Position numbers and translations under genes: made by a program. Source: Marinomonas pollencensis (GTDB lineage Bacteria > Pseudomonadota > Gammaproteobacteria > Pseudomonadales > Marinomonadaceae). From it: a DNA stretch of 64,000 nucleotides. Positions 39,792 to 48,017 of the stretch are shown here, piece after piece. The notes under the pieces were generated by a model, which did no database searches, was not told the origin of the DNA, and worked only from the letters and a program-made list of their open reading frames with translations. How positions within the stretch are numbered: position 1 is the stretch's first letter; each line of letters starts with the position of its first letter. Where the stretch lies: assembly GCF_003387375.1 (NCBI RefSeq), contig NZ_QUNG01000009.1, forward strand, positions 1 through 64,000, written 5' to 3'.

Positions 39792-40200
39792 CTTAAGTCA
39801 GCCGAAGCGTAAAACTGCGATCAGCCTGACTCCGTTAATAGACATTGTTTTCATCCTACTTTTGTTCTTTATGCTGACCTCAAGCTTTGTCCCTTGGCGT
39901 ACAGTGGATACGCCATTAGCGGTACCTGCAGACACCCCAGTAGACAGTAAAGACAATGATATTGTGCTATTAACCCTTAAGCAGAATAATCAGATGGTGT
40001 GGCTAGAAGGCCAAGCCTACGCTTTATCCGATACAGCATGGTTTAAAACGCTAGTAGCAGAGCATAAGAAAGGCACTTTTGCAGTTAAGGCAGAAGATGG
40101 GGTAAACCTACAAAGTGTCATGAGCTTGGCTGATCGTTTAAAAGAAAGTGGTGCGAAGACCGTGTCTATTGCGAACGCGTTTTCCAGCAAGGATAAATAA
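39781..40200 (+). CDS. exbD: ExbD-family protein, first copy
   Basis: A 139-residue single-pass protein. A cytoplasmic N-terminus is followed by a transmembrane helix with the proton-path aspartate in SLTPLIDIVFILLLFFML (about 17-34) and a periplasmic domain. It partners ExbB. It overlaps exbB upstream by 11 bp. Its stop overlaps the start of the second ExbD (TAATG), so the operon is tightly coupled. Confidence 0.92.
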   Translation: MPLNLSQPKRKTAISLTPLIDIVFILLLFFMLTSSFVPWRTVDTPLAVPADTPVDSKDNDIVLLTLKQNNQMVWLEGQAYALSDTAWFKTLVAEHKKGTFAVKAEDGVNLQSVMSLADRLKESGAKTVSIANAFSSKDK

Positions 40201-40631
40201 TGAAAATAGCGGATAAGTTTGCGGCTAAGAATAAAGCCGATGACGACAACATGGTGCCATTGATCAATGTCGTTTTTCTTATGTTGGTGTTTTTTATGGT
40301 AGCAGGCCAAATTCGCAAAGCTGACCCTATTCCTGTGATTCCGCCGAGCTCTATTAATGATAACAAAGCAGCAACAGACCCTAATGTGCTGATTGTAGTG
40401 GGTGAGAATAAGCAGATTTATTTAGATGATAAATTGGTTACGCTGGACGCCATAAAACCCGCTTTAGAAAGTCAGTTTAAGCAGGCGCAAGACAAAGATA
40501 AATTTTGGGTACAAATCAAAGCAGATGGGCTAACTCCTGTGGATAGGCTAAGACCTATTTTTAGTGAAATTCGAGCCTCTGGACTGACCAAAGTGAGTTT
40601 AGCGACACAATTAGAAAGAGGTCAGCAATGA
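40200..40631 (+). CDS. exbD: ExbD-family protein, second copy
   Basis: A 143-residue ExbD paralogue. Its transmembrane segment VPLINVVFLMLVFFMVAG carries Asn at the position where the first copy has the conserved Asp (PLIDIVF versus PLINVVF). This copy may therefore lack the proton-carrying carboxylate in the helix and act as a structural partner of the first. It overlaps tonB by 4 bp (ATGA). Confidence 0.9.
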   Translation: MKIADKFAAKNKADDDNMVPLINVVFLMLVFFMVAGQIRKADPIPVIPPSSINDNKAATDPNVLIVVGENKQIYLDDKLVTLDAIKPALESQFKQAQDKDKFWVQIKADGLTPVDRLRPIFSEIRASGLTKVSLATQLERGQQ

Positions 40632-41578
40632 TCTCAAAGCGTCATTGGGTAATAGCAGGGGTTGCGGCACTTTCGATGCATGCAGCAGGGTTTTATGTTG
40701 TTTTTCATCAGCCGGTAGAAGGCAGTAAGGGGGCCGGTGCACAAGGCATTGAGTTTGACCTTGGAATGATGGGAGATATGGGCTCTGCGGCGCAAAATAC
40801 GCTTGCTCAGCAAGAAAAAGTTGAGCCGAAAAAAAACCTAGAAGAACCCCCTAAAAAGGAACCAGAAAAAGTTGTTCCAAAGAAGCCCGAGCCGAAACCG
40901 ATTAAAAAGCCGGTAGAGAAAAAAGCAGAGCCCAAACCCGTCAAAAAGGCAGAACCAAAGCCAGTCGAGAAAAAGCCCACACCGGTTGAAAAAGCCGTGA
41001 TCAAAGCTAAGCCGCCTGTTGTCGTCAAGCAAACATCGCCCGTAGTCGTGGCTAAAGTTGAGCCTAAACCAGAGCCTAAACCAGAGCCTAAGCCAGAACC
41101 TAAAGTTGAGCCTAAGCCAGAACCCGTCGCGGCAGAAGCAACAAGCTCAACGGCCGATGCGCAACCGACTCAATCTCAGCAAGTGGCGAGTAGCACTCCT
41201 CAGAAACAAGGGCCAAAGTCACAGGCCAGCCAAAAAGCCACAACAGGCAGCGCTAACGCGGCCAGCACGGGTGGGAACCCAGGAGCAAAAGCGAAGTATT
41301 TTACTCAGCTTGCTACCGCATTAGCACAGAACAAGCGCTATCCTCGAGCCTCTCGACGCAGAAATGAAGAAGGTGTCGTGACATTAGCCTTTACCGTTTA
41401 TGCTGATGGTGATGTATCTGATGCGAAGATAGTGAAAAGCTCGGGCCATCGTCGGCTCGATAAGGCGGTTATGAAAATGCTAAGACGTGCCGTTCCTCTG
41501 CCAGCCTTTACCAAGGATATGACAGAAAAAGAGTTAAAGATTACACTACCTGTGTCTTTTAAATTGAGTGATTATTAA
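40628..41578 (+). CDS. tonB: TonB energy-transducing protein
   Basis: A 316-residue protein with an N-terminal transmembrane helix (about 7-25). A very long Pro/Lys/Glu linker (about 65-175) includes tandem EPKP repeats. The C-terminal TonB domain (about 225-316) carries YPRASRRRNEEGVVTLAFTV and SSGHRRLDKAV. The linker spans the periplasm to reach outer-membrane receptors. It is last in the exbB-exbD-exbD-tonB operon. No receptor gene is adjacent, so the transported substrate is unknown. Confidence 0.93.
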   Translation: MISKRHWVIAGVAALSMHAAGFYVVFHQPVEGSKGAGAQGIEFDLGMMGDMGSAAQNTLAQQEKVEPKKNLEEPPKKEPEKVVPKKPEPKPIKKPVEKKAEPKPVKKAEPKPVEKKPTPVEKAVIKAKPPVVVKQTSPVVVAKVEPKPEPKPEPKPEPKVEPKPEPVAAEATSSTADAQPTQSQQVASSTPQKQGPKSQASQKATTGSANAASTGGNPGAKAKYFTQLATALAQNKRYPRASRRRNEEGVVTLAFTVYADGDVSDAKIVKSSGHRRLDKAVMKMLRRAVPLPAFTKDMTEKELKITLPVSFKLSDY

Positions 41579-41625
41579 GCCCTATCACCACTAAACAGTA
41601 CAATCCTCAAAACACAGTATGAACA

Positions 41626-41660
41626 TATGGCGCCTTTATTCAGTAAAGGCGCCATTTTTA
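41626..41660. terminator. bidirectional terminator after tonB
   Basis: ATGGCGCCTTTA (41627-41638) pairs with TAAAGGCGCCAT (41644-41655), loop TTCAG, followed by TTTT. It separates tonB from the convergent mltA. Confidence 0.88.
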
Positions 41661-41697
41661 TTGCCTGAAGTGGCTCAGCAGCAACAACAGGTGAATA

Positions 41698-42876
41698 TTA
41701 CGGCTCTGATAGGGCGTTTACAGTATTAGGCAATAACAGCCATATTTTACCAAAATGCTTGAGTTGCCCCGCATGAACATGGGCTTCATCTCCAATGCCT
41801 TGATACCAATCGATATGCCCAGGCCCTTTTATTGCGCCGCCTTTATCTTGCGCGAGTAGCAGGCGAAATTCGTGACCGATGAGGTTACCTTGTTGATCAA
41901 GTTTAGGCATTTCTCCCAATAGAATTGAGCCAAGAGGGATCACCTTAGGGTCGACGGCAACCGAATAAAGTGGTGTAAGAGGTACGTTTGCTGCACCGAC
42001 AGGCGCAGACAGTCCTTCACTGAAAAACAAATAGCTTGGGTTCTGTGACAGCGTTTCTCGCACTTTATCTGGATGCTCTTTTAGCCAGCGTTTGATGCTT
42101 TGTGCGGAAATATCAGCCCGATCTATTTCACCATTTTCAATGAGGATCTTACCAAGGCTGCGATACGGCCAACCATTAACTCCACCCCAAGAGAGCAACT
42201 CTCTTGAGCCATCTTCATACTGCACCACACCTGAACCTTGCACATGTAAGAAGAAATTATCGACTAGGTCCGCGCTGTAGGCGATTTCCAACCCTTGGCC
42301 TTGTAGCGCATTTTCAAAATCAATCTGCTCACGATTAGGAAACTTGCCGTTGGCGTCTCGTGTTAATGGTTTACGATAAAGAGGGTAGCGATATACCGCA
42401 TCCGGAGTGTGCCGGACGGGAATCACTGGCACATAATAGCCCGTGATCTGCACGTTGCCTCGGTAGTCTTGGCCTGCAAGTTGCAATGCTGTTAAGTGTG
42501 GGGTGTAGCTAGGCTGTTTAAGCCATTGTTCGACCTCATTGGTGACTTGTTTGAGTTGTGTAACACTGACCTGAGTATCTTGTAAGGCATAGGTTTGCTC
42601 AGACAGTTTATTTAGGTAGCGTTGCTGTTGTTCTAGACCGATTTGAAAACTGGCATCAGGGTAGGGCAAACCAGGAGGAAGGCTTTCCTTTAAATATAGG
42701 CTTTCTCGTTTTAGCCCGTTCTTATCTAAACCGTTATTTTCAAAGTCATTGGAGGAGTCGACTTCAAACTGGCTACAGGCTGTTAATGATAAAAATGACA
42801 ATAAGCTAAGGGTGGTAAGCAGTGACTTGGCTTTACTTTTGCTGGGTGTGGCACAGGGTAAAATGCATCTGATCAT
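41698..42876 (-). CDS. mltA: membrane-bound lytic murein transglycosylase A
   Basis: Outer-membrane lipoprotein that cleaves peptidoglycan glycan strands to 1,6-anhydro ends. The 392-residue product has a signal peptide with lipobox LTAC (Cys about 34). The MltA domain follows (GYYVPVIPVRHTPDAVYRYPLY near 150-170), then the 3D domain at the C-terminal side. That domain holds the catalytic Asp in LLLAQDKGGAIKGPGHIDWY. The start may be a few codons downstream because the N-terminus before the hydrophobic core is long. Monocistronic. Confidence 0.93.
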   Translation of the reverse strand: MIRCILPCATPSKSKAKSLLTTLSLLSFLSLTACSQFEVDSSNDFENNGLDKNGLKRESLYLKESLPPGLPYPDASFQIGLEQQQRYLNKLSEQTYALQDTQVSVTQLKQVTNEVEQWLKQPSYTPHLTALQLAGQDYRGNVQITGYYVPVIPVRHTPDAVYRYPLYRKPLTRDANGKFPNREQIDFENALQGQGLEIAYSADLVDNFFLHVQGSGVVQYEDGSRELLSWGGVNGWPYRSLGKILIENGEIDRADISAQSIKRWLKEHPDKVRETLSQNPSYLFFSEGLSAPVGAANVPLTPLYSVAVDPKVIPLGSILLGEMPKLDQQGNLIGHEFRLLLAQDKGGAIKGPGHIDWYQGIGDEAHVHAGQLKHFGKIWLLLPNTVNALSEP

Positions 42877-43019
42877 AAGCGTCTTGTCTCTTGAACGTTA
42901 TAAATAATAAGCAGCTATTAATATGTGGTCGCTGCGAGTGCTATTTATCTTGAGTGCTAGACTAAGGTAACGCAATGCTTAGGGACTGAATTTACACTTT
43001 ATGAAAGCCTTACTGACAG

Positions 43020-43598
43020 CTAAAACATAAGGCATTCATAGGCCTGACGTAAGGAAATAAAGCGTTCTGTGTCTCCGCCGTGATCTGGGTGGGCATAATG
43101 AGCCAGTTTGCGATATTGGCGCTTTATTTCTGCTTTAGTGGGAGATTTTTGGTTTAATTGCAGCGTTTCTAGGGCAGCCTCTCGATCGCCTGTGAGATAG
43201 ATTCCTTGGTAAAAGCTGTTTAGCAAGCGCGACACTTCTTGTTCATCGGTCTTTTCGTATTCGTTCCAGTCGAGATAATAGGCTGCAAGCTTTGCTTCTA
43301 CACTATTGTTTACTTCGTTGCTGCTCGAAGAGGGAACTTGTTTTGTGGAGAGGATTCTAATATGGGTAGCACTTATTGAGAGGGTGAGGGACTCTTCTTG
43401 CCATAAGCTTGTTTGTAACTGGTAGAGAGCGTTCATGATTAAAAAGTGTTGCCGGAACAGTTGCAGGTTGATATCTACTGCAATGTCTTGCAACTCTGGA
43501 AGCTGCTGCTTAAGTGTCTTAAGGATCTCAAATTCACCAACACCTTCTGGATGTTCCCTTAAGATATGTAATATAGGGCCAATTAATGGGTTTCTCAT
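43020..43598 (-). CDS. DnaJ-related protein (C-terminal J-domain)
   Basis: A 192-residue protein. Residues 1-110 match the 'DnaJ-related' N-terminal domain (NPLIGPILHILREHPEGVGE). A C-terminal J-domain carries the HPD motif in AHYAHPDHGGDTERF. It should stimulate an Hsp70, identity unknown. The start at 43598 (RBS AGGGAAG nine bases ahead) is preferred to a longer frame from 43673, which would overlap the divergent gene. No membrane segment remains with this start. Confidence 0.82.
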   Translation of the reverse strand: MRNPLIGPILHILREHPEGVGEFEILKTLKQQLPELQDIAVDINLQLFRQHFLIMNALYQLQTSLWQEESLTLSISATHIRILSTKQVPSSSSNEVNNSVEAKLAAYYLDWNEYEKTDEQEVSRLLNSFYQGIYLTGDREAALETLQLNQKSPTKAEIKRQYRKLAHYAHPDHGGDTERFISLRQAYECLMF

Positions 43599-43707
43599 AA
43601 TTTGTTTCTTCCCTGTGAAAACACGTAAAGTGTAGATGAGTGAGCCCAAAAGGGTCAAAGTCATTGTGTTCAATGGCGCTTATTTTGTTATTACTAAACG
43701 GTGCGTT

Positions 43708-44385
43708 ATGTTGTGGATACTGGGTATTTTACTGTTTTTAGTTCTGTTTTGTGGACCGCATTTATGGGTGAAGTTCACCTTACAGCGTTACGCCAAAAAG
43801 CGCGACGATTTGCCGGGTTCTGGCGGCGAATTAGCCGAGCACCTGATTCGCCGCTTTGAGTTGCATGAAGTGTCGGTAGAAACCACCCAAGAAGGGCAGG
43901 ATCATTTTGATATACAGCAACATAAAGTTCGTCTAAGCCCTAGTGTGTTTAATGGTCAATCGCTGACTGCGGTGGCCGTCGCGAGTCATGAAGTGGGCCA
44001 TGCCATTGCCCATGAGCGCCAAGAAGGGATTGCCCGCTTGCGAATGCGTTATTTACCTAAAGCGGTGTTTCTACAACGTCTCGCCGCAGGTTTATTGATT
44101 GGCTGGCCTTTGCTGTCGATCTTATTACATATTCCATATGCGGTAGTGATCCATGCGCTGGTCGTGGGGATATCTGGGTTGTTAGCGGTTTTTGTGCAAC
44201 TTGCCATTTTGCCTGAAGAGTGGGATGCCAGTTTCCATAAAGCTTTACCAATTCTAGCGGAAGGCGACTATTTGCCGAAAGAAGATTTACCTAAAGTGAA
44301 GCGCATTTTGTTCGCTTGTGCGATGACATACGTGTCGGCTGCTTTATTAAAAATGCTGTTTGTATGGCGTTGGTTTAAACGTTAA
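43708..44385 (+). CDS. membrane zinc metallopeptidase (YugP/DUF neutral peptidase family)
   Basis: Predicted integral-membrane metallopeptidase. The N-terminal helix (LWILGILLFLVLFCG) is followed by a cytoplasmic/periplasmic catalytic segment with HEVGH in VAVASHEVGHAIAHE. Two or three more helices follow (about 130-185 and near the C-terminus). The product is 225 residues from ATG 43708; the frame is open from ATG 43636, adding 24 less typical residues, and neither start has a strong ribosome site. Substrate unknown. It diverges from the DnaJ-related gene. Confidence 0.82.
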   Translation: MLWILGILLFLVLFCGPHLWVKFTLQRYAKKRDDLPGSGGELAEHLIRRFELHEVSVETTQEGQDHFDIQQHKVRLSPSVFNGQSLTAVAVASHEVGHAIAHERQEGIARLRMRYLPKAVFLQRLAAGLLIGWPLLSILLHIPYAVVIHALVVGISGLLAVFVQLAILPEEWDASFHKALPILAEGDYLPKEDLPKVKRILFACAMTYVSAALLKMLFVWRWFKR

Positions 44386-44403
44386 CTAGGCTCCATTGAT
44401 GGC

Positions 44404-44436
44404 GCACCATATCGTGATTCCTGCACGATATGGTGC
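44404..44436. terminator. 13-bp hairpin between convergent genes
   Basis: GCACCATATCGTG (44404-44416) and CACGATATGGTGC (44424-44436) pair perfectly, loop ATTCCTG. No T run follows on either strand, so it may be a factor-aided terminator or an RNA 3'-end stabiliser. Confidence 0.6.
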
Positions 44437-44447
44437 CAGACAAACCA

Positions 44448-46253
44448 TCAACTAATGGCTTTAGCCCAGCTGCCAAAAGGTTGCTTTTCAAAGGCCATAT
44501 TACCGTTTTCATCTTGGTAAATATTAATCCACGCTTGCCAGTTCTTATGGTCAATCTCTGGGTAATCTAAACGATAGTGACTGCAGCGGCTTTCTTTTCT
44601 CATGATTGACGCTTTAAGCTTCATTTCTGCCGTGATAATCATGTTTTCGGTTTCGTGCGCCAGTCGCAGCTTATGTAAGTCATTGGCAATTAGCATGGGT
44701 ACATGATGCTCTTTAAGTTCTTCTACATAAGCTAATGCCGCTTGAAGCAGACGCTCTTTTTTGATGTAGAGAACAAAGTTAGGGATCATGATACCTTGCA
44801 GCACTTGTGTTACCCAGGCAGGGCTATAGCCGCGCTTACGTTTTAGTGGCGCAAATATCTCCTGTTCAATTTCCCTTAGACGGTCTGCATTAACGCTTAC
44901 AGAAGGCGTGTTTTGGCTGGCTTGTGCTGCGGCTTCACCGGCAATGGCGCCTTGCACCGCCGAACCTGCAAGGGAGGAGCCTATTTGAGCATAAATACCA
45001 CCAGACATGTGTGAGCCGAGCGCATCCCCCGCCGCATAGAGGCCAGGGATGGTACTAAGTCCTGTTTCATTGATTGGGGTTAAGCCTTCTGATTTATGAA
45101 TCGCCATACCAGCGCTTGAACCACCAACCTGCTCTCCGCCCATACCAGGAGGGGGGCCACCGCCCGGCTTTTTACCAGAAAATAGCGCTAGAATCCCTCC
45201 TTCTTTTTGCGGTGGCGGTGGCGGTGGCGCTGATCGCTGTCTAAAGGCAGCAGGAACAAAAGGGCCTCCTTTGGCCTGTGCCATTTGGGCTTGCTGCTGG
45301 CTATTTTTACCCGGCGGTCCCATAGGCGGCCCCATGGTAATAGGAGGGCCTATTTTGTAGGCTTGATAGTTAATATCGACGCCCAGATCATGATGTATAT
45401 CAGCCCCTGTAATACTAGGTTTTTCTTCAACTTGCCCGTGCCAGTTGTCATAACTCGAGCCCGAGTTTTTGGCAGAACCCGGGTGGCCGTCATTCCATTC
45501 TTTTCCGGTCACTTTGGCGCCAATTTTATACGCCATAATGGTGCCATCATGGGTTAGATCACACACGGGAAAACCGCTGGGTTTGAAACCACCGGAGCCG
45601 GAACATAGCACCACAGTTTTGGCCTTGAAATGAATCAGATTAGGTTTGTCTAAGCTGAAACCAGAAGCGCCGACCACTCGGCCATTTTCTTTGATTAAGT
45701 GGGTGATCATGACCCTTTGGTGAAGCGGAATAGCGCGTTCATTAATCGGGCGAGAGAAGGATTCGTTATAAAGGGGGGAATCAAAGAAGCCCCATTCTTT
45801 AAGTTCTTCGACCCGTGCTTTGGAGTGCTCCGCAAGTTGACGCGTAAAGACAGGATTATTGGACTGAATGGCCGACTCTGAGACTTTGGCAACAAATTGG
45901 TCAATGCTCATGTTACTGGTATTTTTATCGTAGCTAAAAATACCTTTAGCAAAAGGGGTCAGCCCCGAACTGCCTAATCGGCCTTTCGATACCATGGTGA
46001 CTTTGGCTCCGGCATCATGGGCTTTTACCGCGGCAAATAATCCTGCCATGCCACTACCAATGACGAGTACATCGCTTTCTATGTGTTTGACTGAGAAGGT
46101 GCTGGGTGGCAGTGGCGTGTCGTTGCTGATTGGCGGCTTGTTAAAATCCATCTGATTAAAAACATAAGCACCAGCGGCCGCGGCGCCAAGTACTCCTCCT
46201 GCGGTACCAATAAACTGGCGCCGTGACAGGCCTTTGTTGTCTGAATCACTCAT
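44448..46253 (-). CDS. Tat-exported fumarate-reductase-like flavoprotein
   Basis: A 601-residue FAD protein of the fumarate reductase/succinate dehydrogenase/AprA flavoprotein superfamily. A twin-arginine signal (SRRQFIGTAGG, residues 10-20) sends it to the periplasm folded. The FAD-binding motif is VIGSGMAGLFAA (64-75), and GLYAAGDALGSHMSGGIY (about 404-421) supplies the second FAD contact. Residues about 302-378 are an unusual Pro/Gly/Gln-rich insert. The C-terminal helical domain (SRCSHYRLDYPEID) is family-typical. It is the last gene of a three-gene unit after the ferredoxin and flavocytochrome genes (3-bp gap). Substrate unknown; fumarate, adenylylsulfate or an aromatic enoate analogue cannot be decided. 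Confidence 0.8.
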   Translation of the reverse strand: MSDSDNKGLSRRQFIGTAGGVLGAAAAGAYVFNQMDFNKPPISNDTPLPPSTFSVKHIESDVLVIGSGMAGLFAAVKAHDAGAKVTMVSKGRLGSSGLTPFAKGIFSYDKNTSNMSIDQFVAKVSESAIQSNNPVFTRQLAEHSKARVEELKEWGFFDSPLYNESFSRPINERAIPLHQRVMITHLIKENGRVVGASGFSLDKPNLIHFKAKTVVLCSGSGGFKPSGFPVCDLTHDGTIMAYKIGAKVTGKEWNDGHPGSAKNSGSSYDNWHGQVEEKPSITGADIHHDLGVDINYQAYKIGPPITMGPPMGPPGKNSQQQAQMAQAKGGPFVPAAFRQRSAPPPPPPQKEGGILALFSGKKPGGGPPPGMGGEQVGGSSAGMAIHKSEGLTPINETGLSTIPGLYAAGDALGSHMSGGIYAQIGSSLAGSAVQGAIAGEAAAQASQNTPSVSVNADRLREIEQEIFAPLKRKRGYSPAWVTQVLQGIMIPNFVLYIKKERLLQAALAYVEELKEHHVPMLIANDLHKLRLAHETENMIITAEMKLKASIMRKESRCSHYRLDYPEIDHKNWQAWINIYQDENGNMAFEKQPFGSWAKAIS

Positions 46254-46256
46254 CTA

Positions 46257-46472
46257 TCACCTCCAAGAAACCATCACAGGAATGGATTTTTCTGGAGTAA
46301 TGGTAATGGCGCCTACCGGACAATATAGCCGGCATAAATGGCAGATTTGGCAATCTTCAGGGTACTTAATGACGGCCTTTTGAGTGGCTTCATCGAGCTT
46401 TATAACATCGGTCGGGCAGCTTTCAATGCAAGCGTTACAGCCGATACAACCGGAAATTTGATGAATAGGCAT
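46257..46472 (-). CDS. ferredoxin with two 4Fe-4S clusters
   Basis: A 71-residue protein with two complete cysteine motifs: Cys9, 12, 15, 19 (CIGCNACIESCP) and Cys41, 44, 47, 51 (CQICHLCRLYCP). Both should hold 4Fe-4S clusters. It resembles AprB-type electron carriers. It has no signal peptide of its own and sits 3 bp upstream of the Tat-exported flavoprotein, so it could be exported as a folded partner with it. It probably relays electrons from the flavocytochrome to the flavoprotein. Confidence 0.88.
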   Translation of the reverse strand: MPIHQISGCIGCNACIESCPTDVIKLDEATQKAVIKYPEDCQICHLCRLYCPVGAITITPEKSIPVMVSWR

Positions 46473-46485
46473 TAATGTATTCCTA

Positions 46486-47871
46486 CTAAAATGAAAGTTG
46501 TTCGAAATAGATATTTCGCGCGGCGATGGGAAAATCCTTCAGCGCATAGCGAATGTTTTTTACGGCGACGGCGGAGCCGCATAAATACACAGAACTGGTC
46601 TCAACTGGAACGTCTTGCAGGGCGTTTTGTAAGCAGGTTTTGTCAATAAAACCCTGATAGTAAATAGGAGAAGTTGATGGTAAATAACAGACAAAACGGG
46701 TTTTAAAGTCCTCCATGTTTTGTTCGAAGTGGGCAAGCTCATCGCAAAATAACATCTGAGAGAAAGTACGGTTACTGTAGATGAGGCGAACTGGGCGCGG
46801 CTCATTGGACTCAGCAAGCGTACGTAACAGGCCGATTATCGGCGCGATGCCAATGCCACTAGCAATCAAAATGATGGCATTGCTGGTGTCATTCGTGGCA
46901 AGCGTCATATTGCCGTAGGGACCATCGACGAAAACAGCTTGTCCTGGTTGTAGCTGATCAAGAGACCTTGTGTAGTCACCTAGCTCTCTCACTACAAAAG
47001 ACAACTCAGGTAGTGATCTTGGGGTAGAGGCGATAGAAAATGGATGGTAGTCCAGACGATAGGCGTCTTTTTGAGTACTCAGCCAAACAAATTGTCCTGC
47101 TTGAAAGGTAAAGTCAGACTGGGCTCTTATCGTGATTAACCAATCATTAAAGTTGGCTTTTTCTCGACTCACCAAGGTAAAAGCGTGCTTACTCAAATGG
47201 CGAGGTTTTAGCGTATAGCCATAGACGGTAAACGCCAGAGATAAGCCGCAAGCTAGCCACCAAGCTTGATTGATATGCGGGCCAAACTGACCATGGCTAC
47301 CAACTTGTGTGATGTGCCAAGTGGCGAGTATTAAAATCGCCATAAAACCGGCAGTATGCAGCAGCTTCCATTTTGCATAACTCAGTGGAAACTTATTTTT
47401 ATAAATGGAAAAAAGCACCCAGGCTGCCAGTAATACCCAAGCAATAATTCCTGTTAATAAGCGTGGGGCGGTAATGGATTCAATAATCGAAAGACTTAGA
47501 TCTGCGCCAGACAAAAACCACTTTGGTAATAAGATCAATGCTGGGTGGAGGAAGAAAAATGCCCCAATCCATTTTCCCATACGTTTATGTTGTTGCATGT
47601 TCCAATCAATGCGAGAGAACAATTTTGCCCGCTTAAGCCTGGCGGCTAGAGGGAATTGCAGCATCATGGAAACCATCATTATTAGGTTTAAAAAACTCAA
47701 TATTCCGACATAAAGTCCTTTGTTATCCATAGGTAAAATGGCTAAAAAAACATAGGGTATCACCACTAAAAAACAAATTTGTAGTATTAACCAGCCTTGT
47801 GTTGGATAGGCTTTTTGTTTTATAAACTGCGACCAAGACGCCAAGATCCGACTTGCTAACATGCTTGTCAT
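46486..47871 (-). CDS. ferric-reductase-like transmembrane flavocytochrome
   Basis: A 461-residue membrane oxidoreductase. The N-terminal half has about six helices with paired histidines for b hemes (QHKRMGKWIGAFFFLH and LLHTAGFMAILILATWH). The C-terminal half is a ferredoxin-reductase-type module with FAD motif YHPFSIAS and NAD(P) motifs GIGIAPIIGLLR and CGSAVAVKN. Such proteins move electrons from cytosolic NAD(P)H across the membrane. The start is taken at ATG 47871 (TTAGGTG ahead); the frame is open from 47967. It is followed by the ferredoxin and flavoprotein genes in one apparent operon. Confidence 0.83.
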   Translation of the reverse strand: MTSMLASRILASWSQFIKQKAYPTQGWLILQICFLVVIPYVFLAILPMDNKGLYVGILSFLNLIMMVSMMLQFPLAARLKRAKLFSRIDWNMQQHKRMGKWIGAFFFLHPALILLPKWFLSGADLSLSIIESITAPRLLTGIIAWVLLAAWVLFSIYKNKFPLSYAKWKLLHTAGFMAILILATWHITQVGSHGQFGPHINQAWWLACGLSLAFTVYGYTLKPRHLSKHAFTLVSREKANFNDWLITIRAQSDFTFQAGQFVWLSTQKDAYRLDYHPFSIASTPRSLPELSFVVRELGDYTRSLDQLQPGQAVFVDGPYGNMTLATNDTSNAIILIASGIGIAPIIGLLRTLAESNEPRPVRLIYSNRTFSQMLFCDELAHFEQNMEDFKTRFVCYLPSTSPIYYQGFIDKTCLQNALQDVPVETSSVYLCGSAVAVKNIRYALKDFPIAARNIYFEQLSF

Positions 47872-48017
47872 GAGCACACCTAAACGTGAAATATTCCCTA
47901 CTACCATAGCGCTGAAAATTGTGTTGAATATGGAGAAAAGTGAAAGTTTTACAAGCTCAAAGAACACTGGAAATTGCGTTAAAATACGTTATCTAGCTTA
48001 TAAAATAAGGAAATACA

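Noticed and set aside
40807..41032. Gly/Phe-rich minus-strand proteins
   Set aside because: They are antisense shadows of the repetitive TonB linker.
43599..43673. 25-residue N-terminal extension of the DnaJ-related protein
   Set aside because: No ribosome site, overlaps the divergent gene's 5' region; ATG 43598 has a good site.
44404..44436. transposon end or attachment site
   Set aside because: The palindrome lies between convergent stops with no target duplication or transposase; a 3'-end hairpin is simpler.
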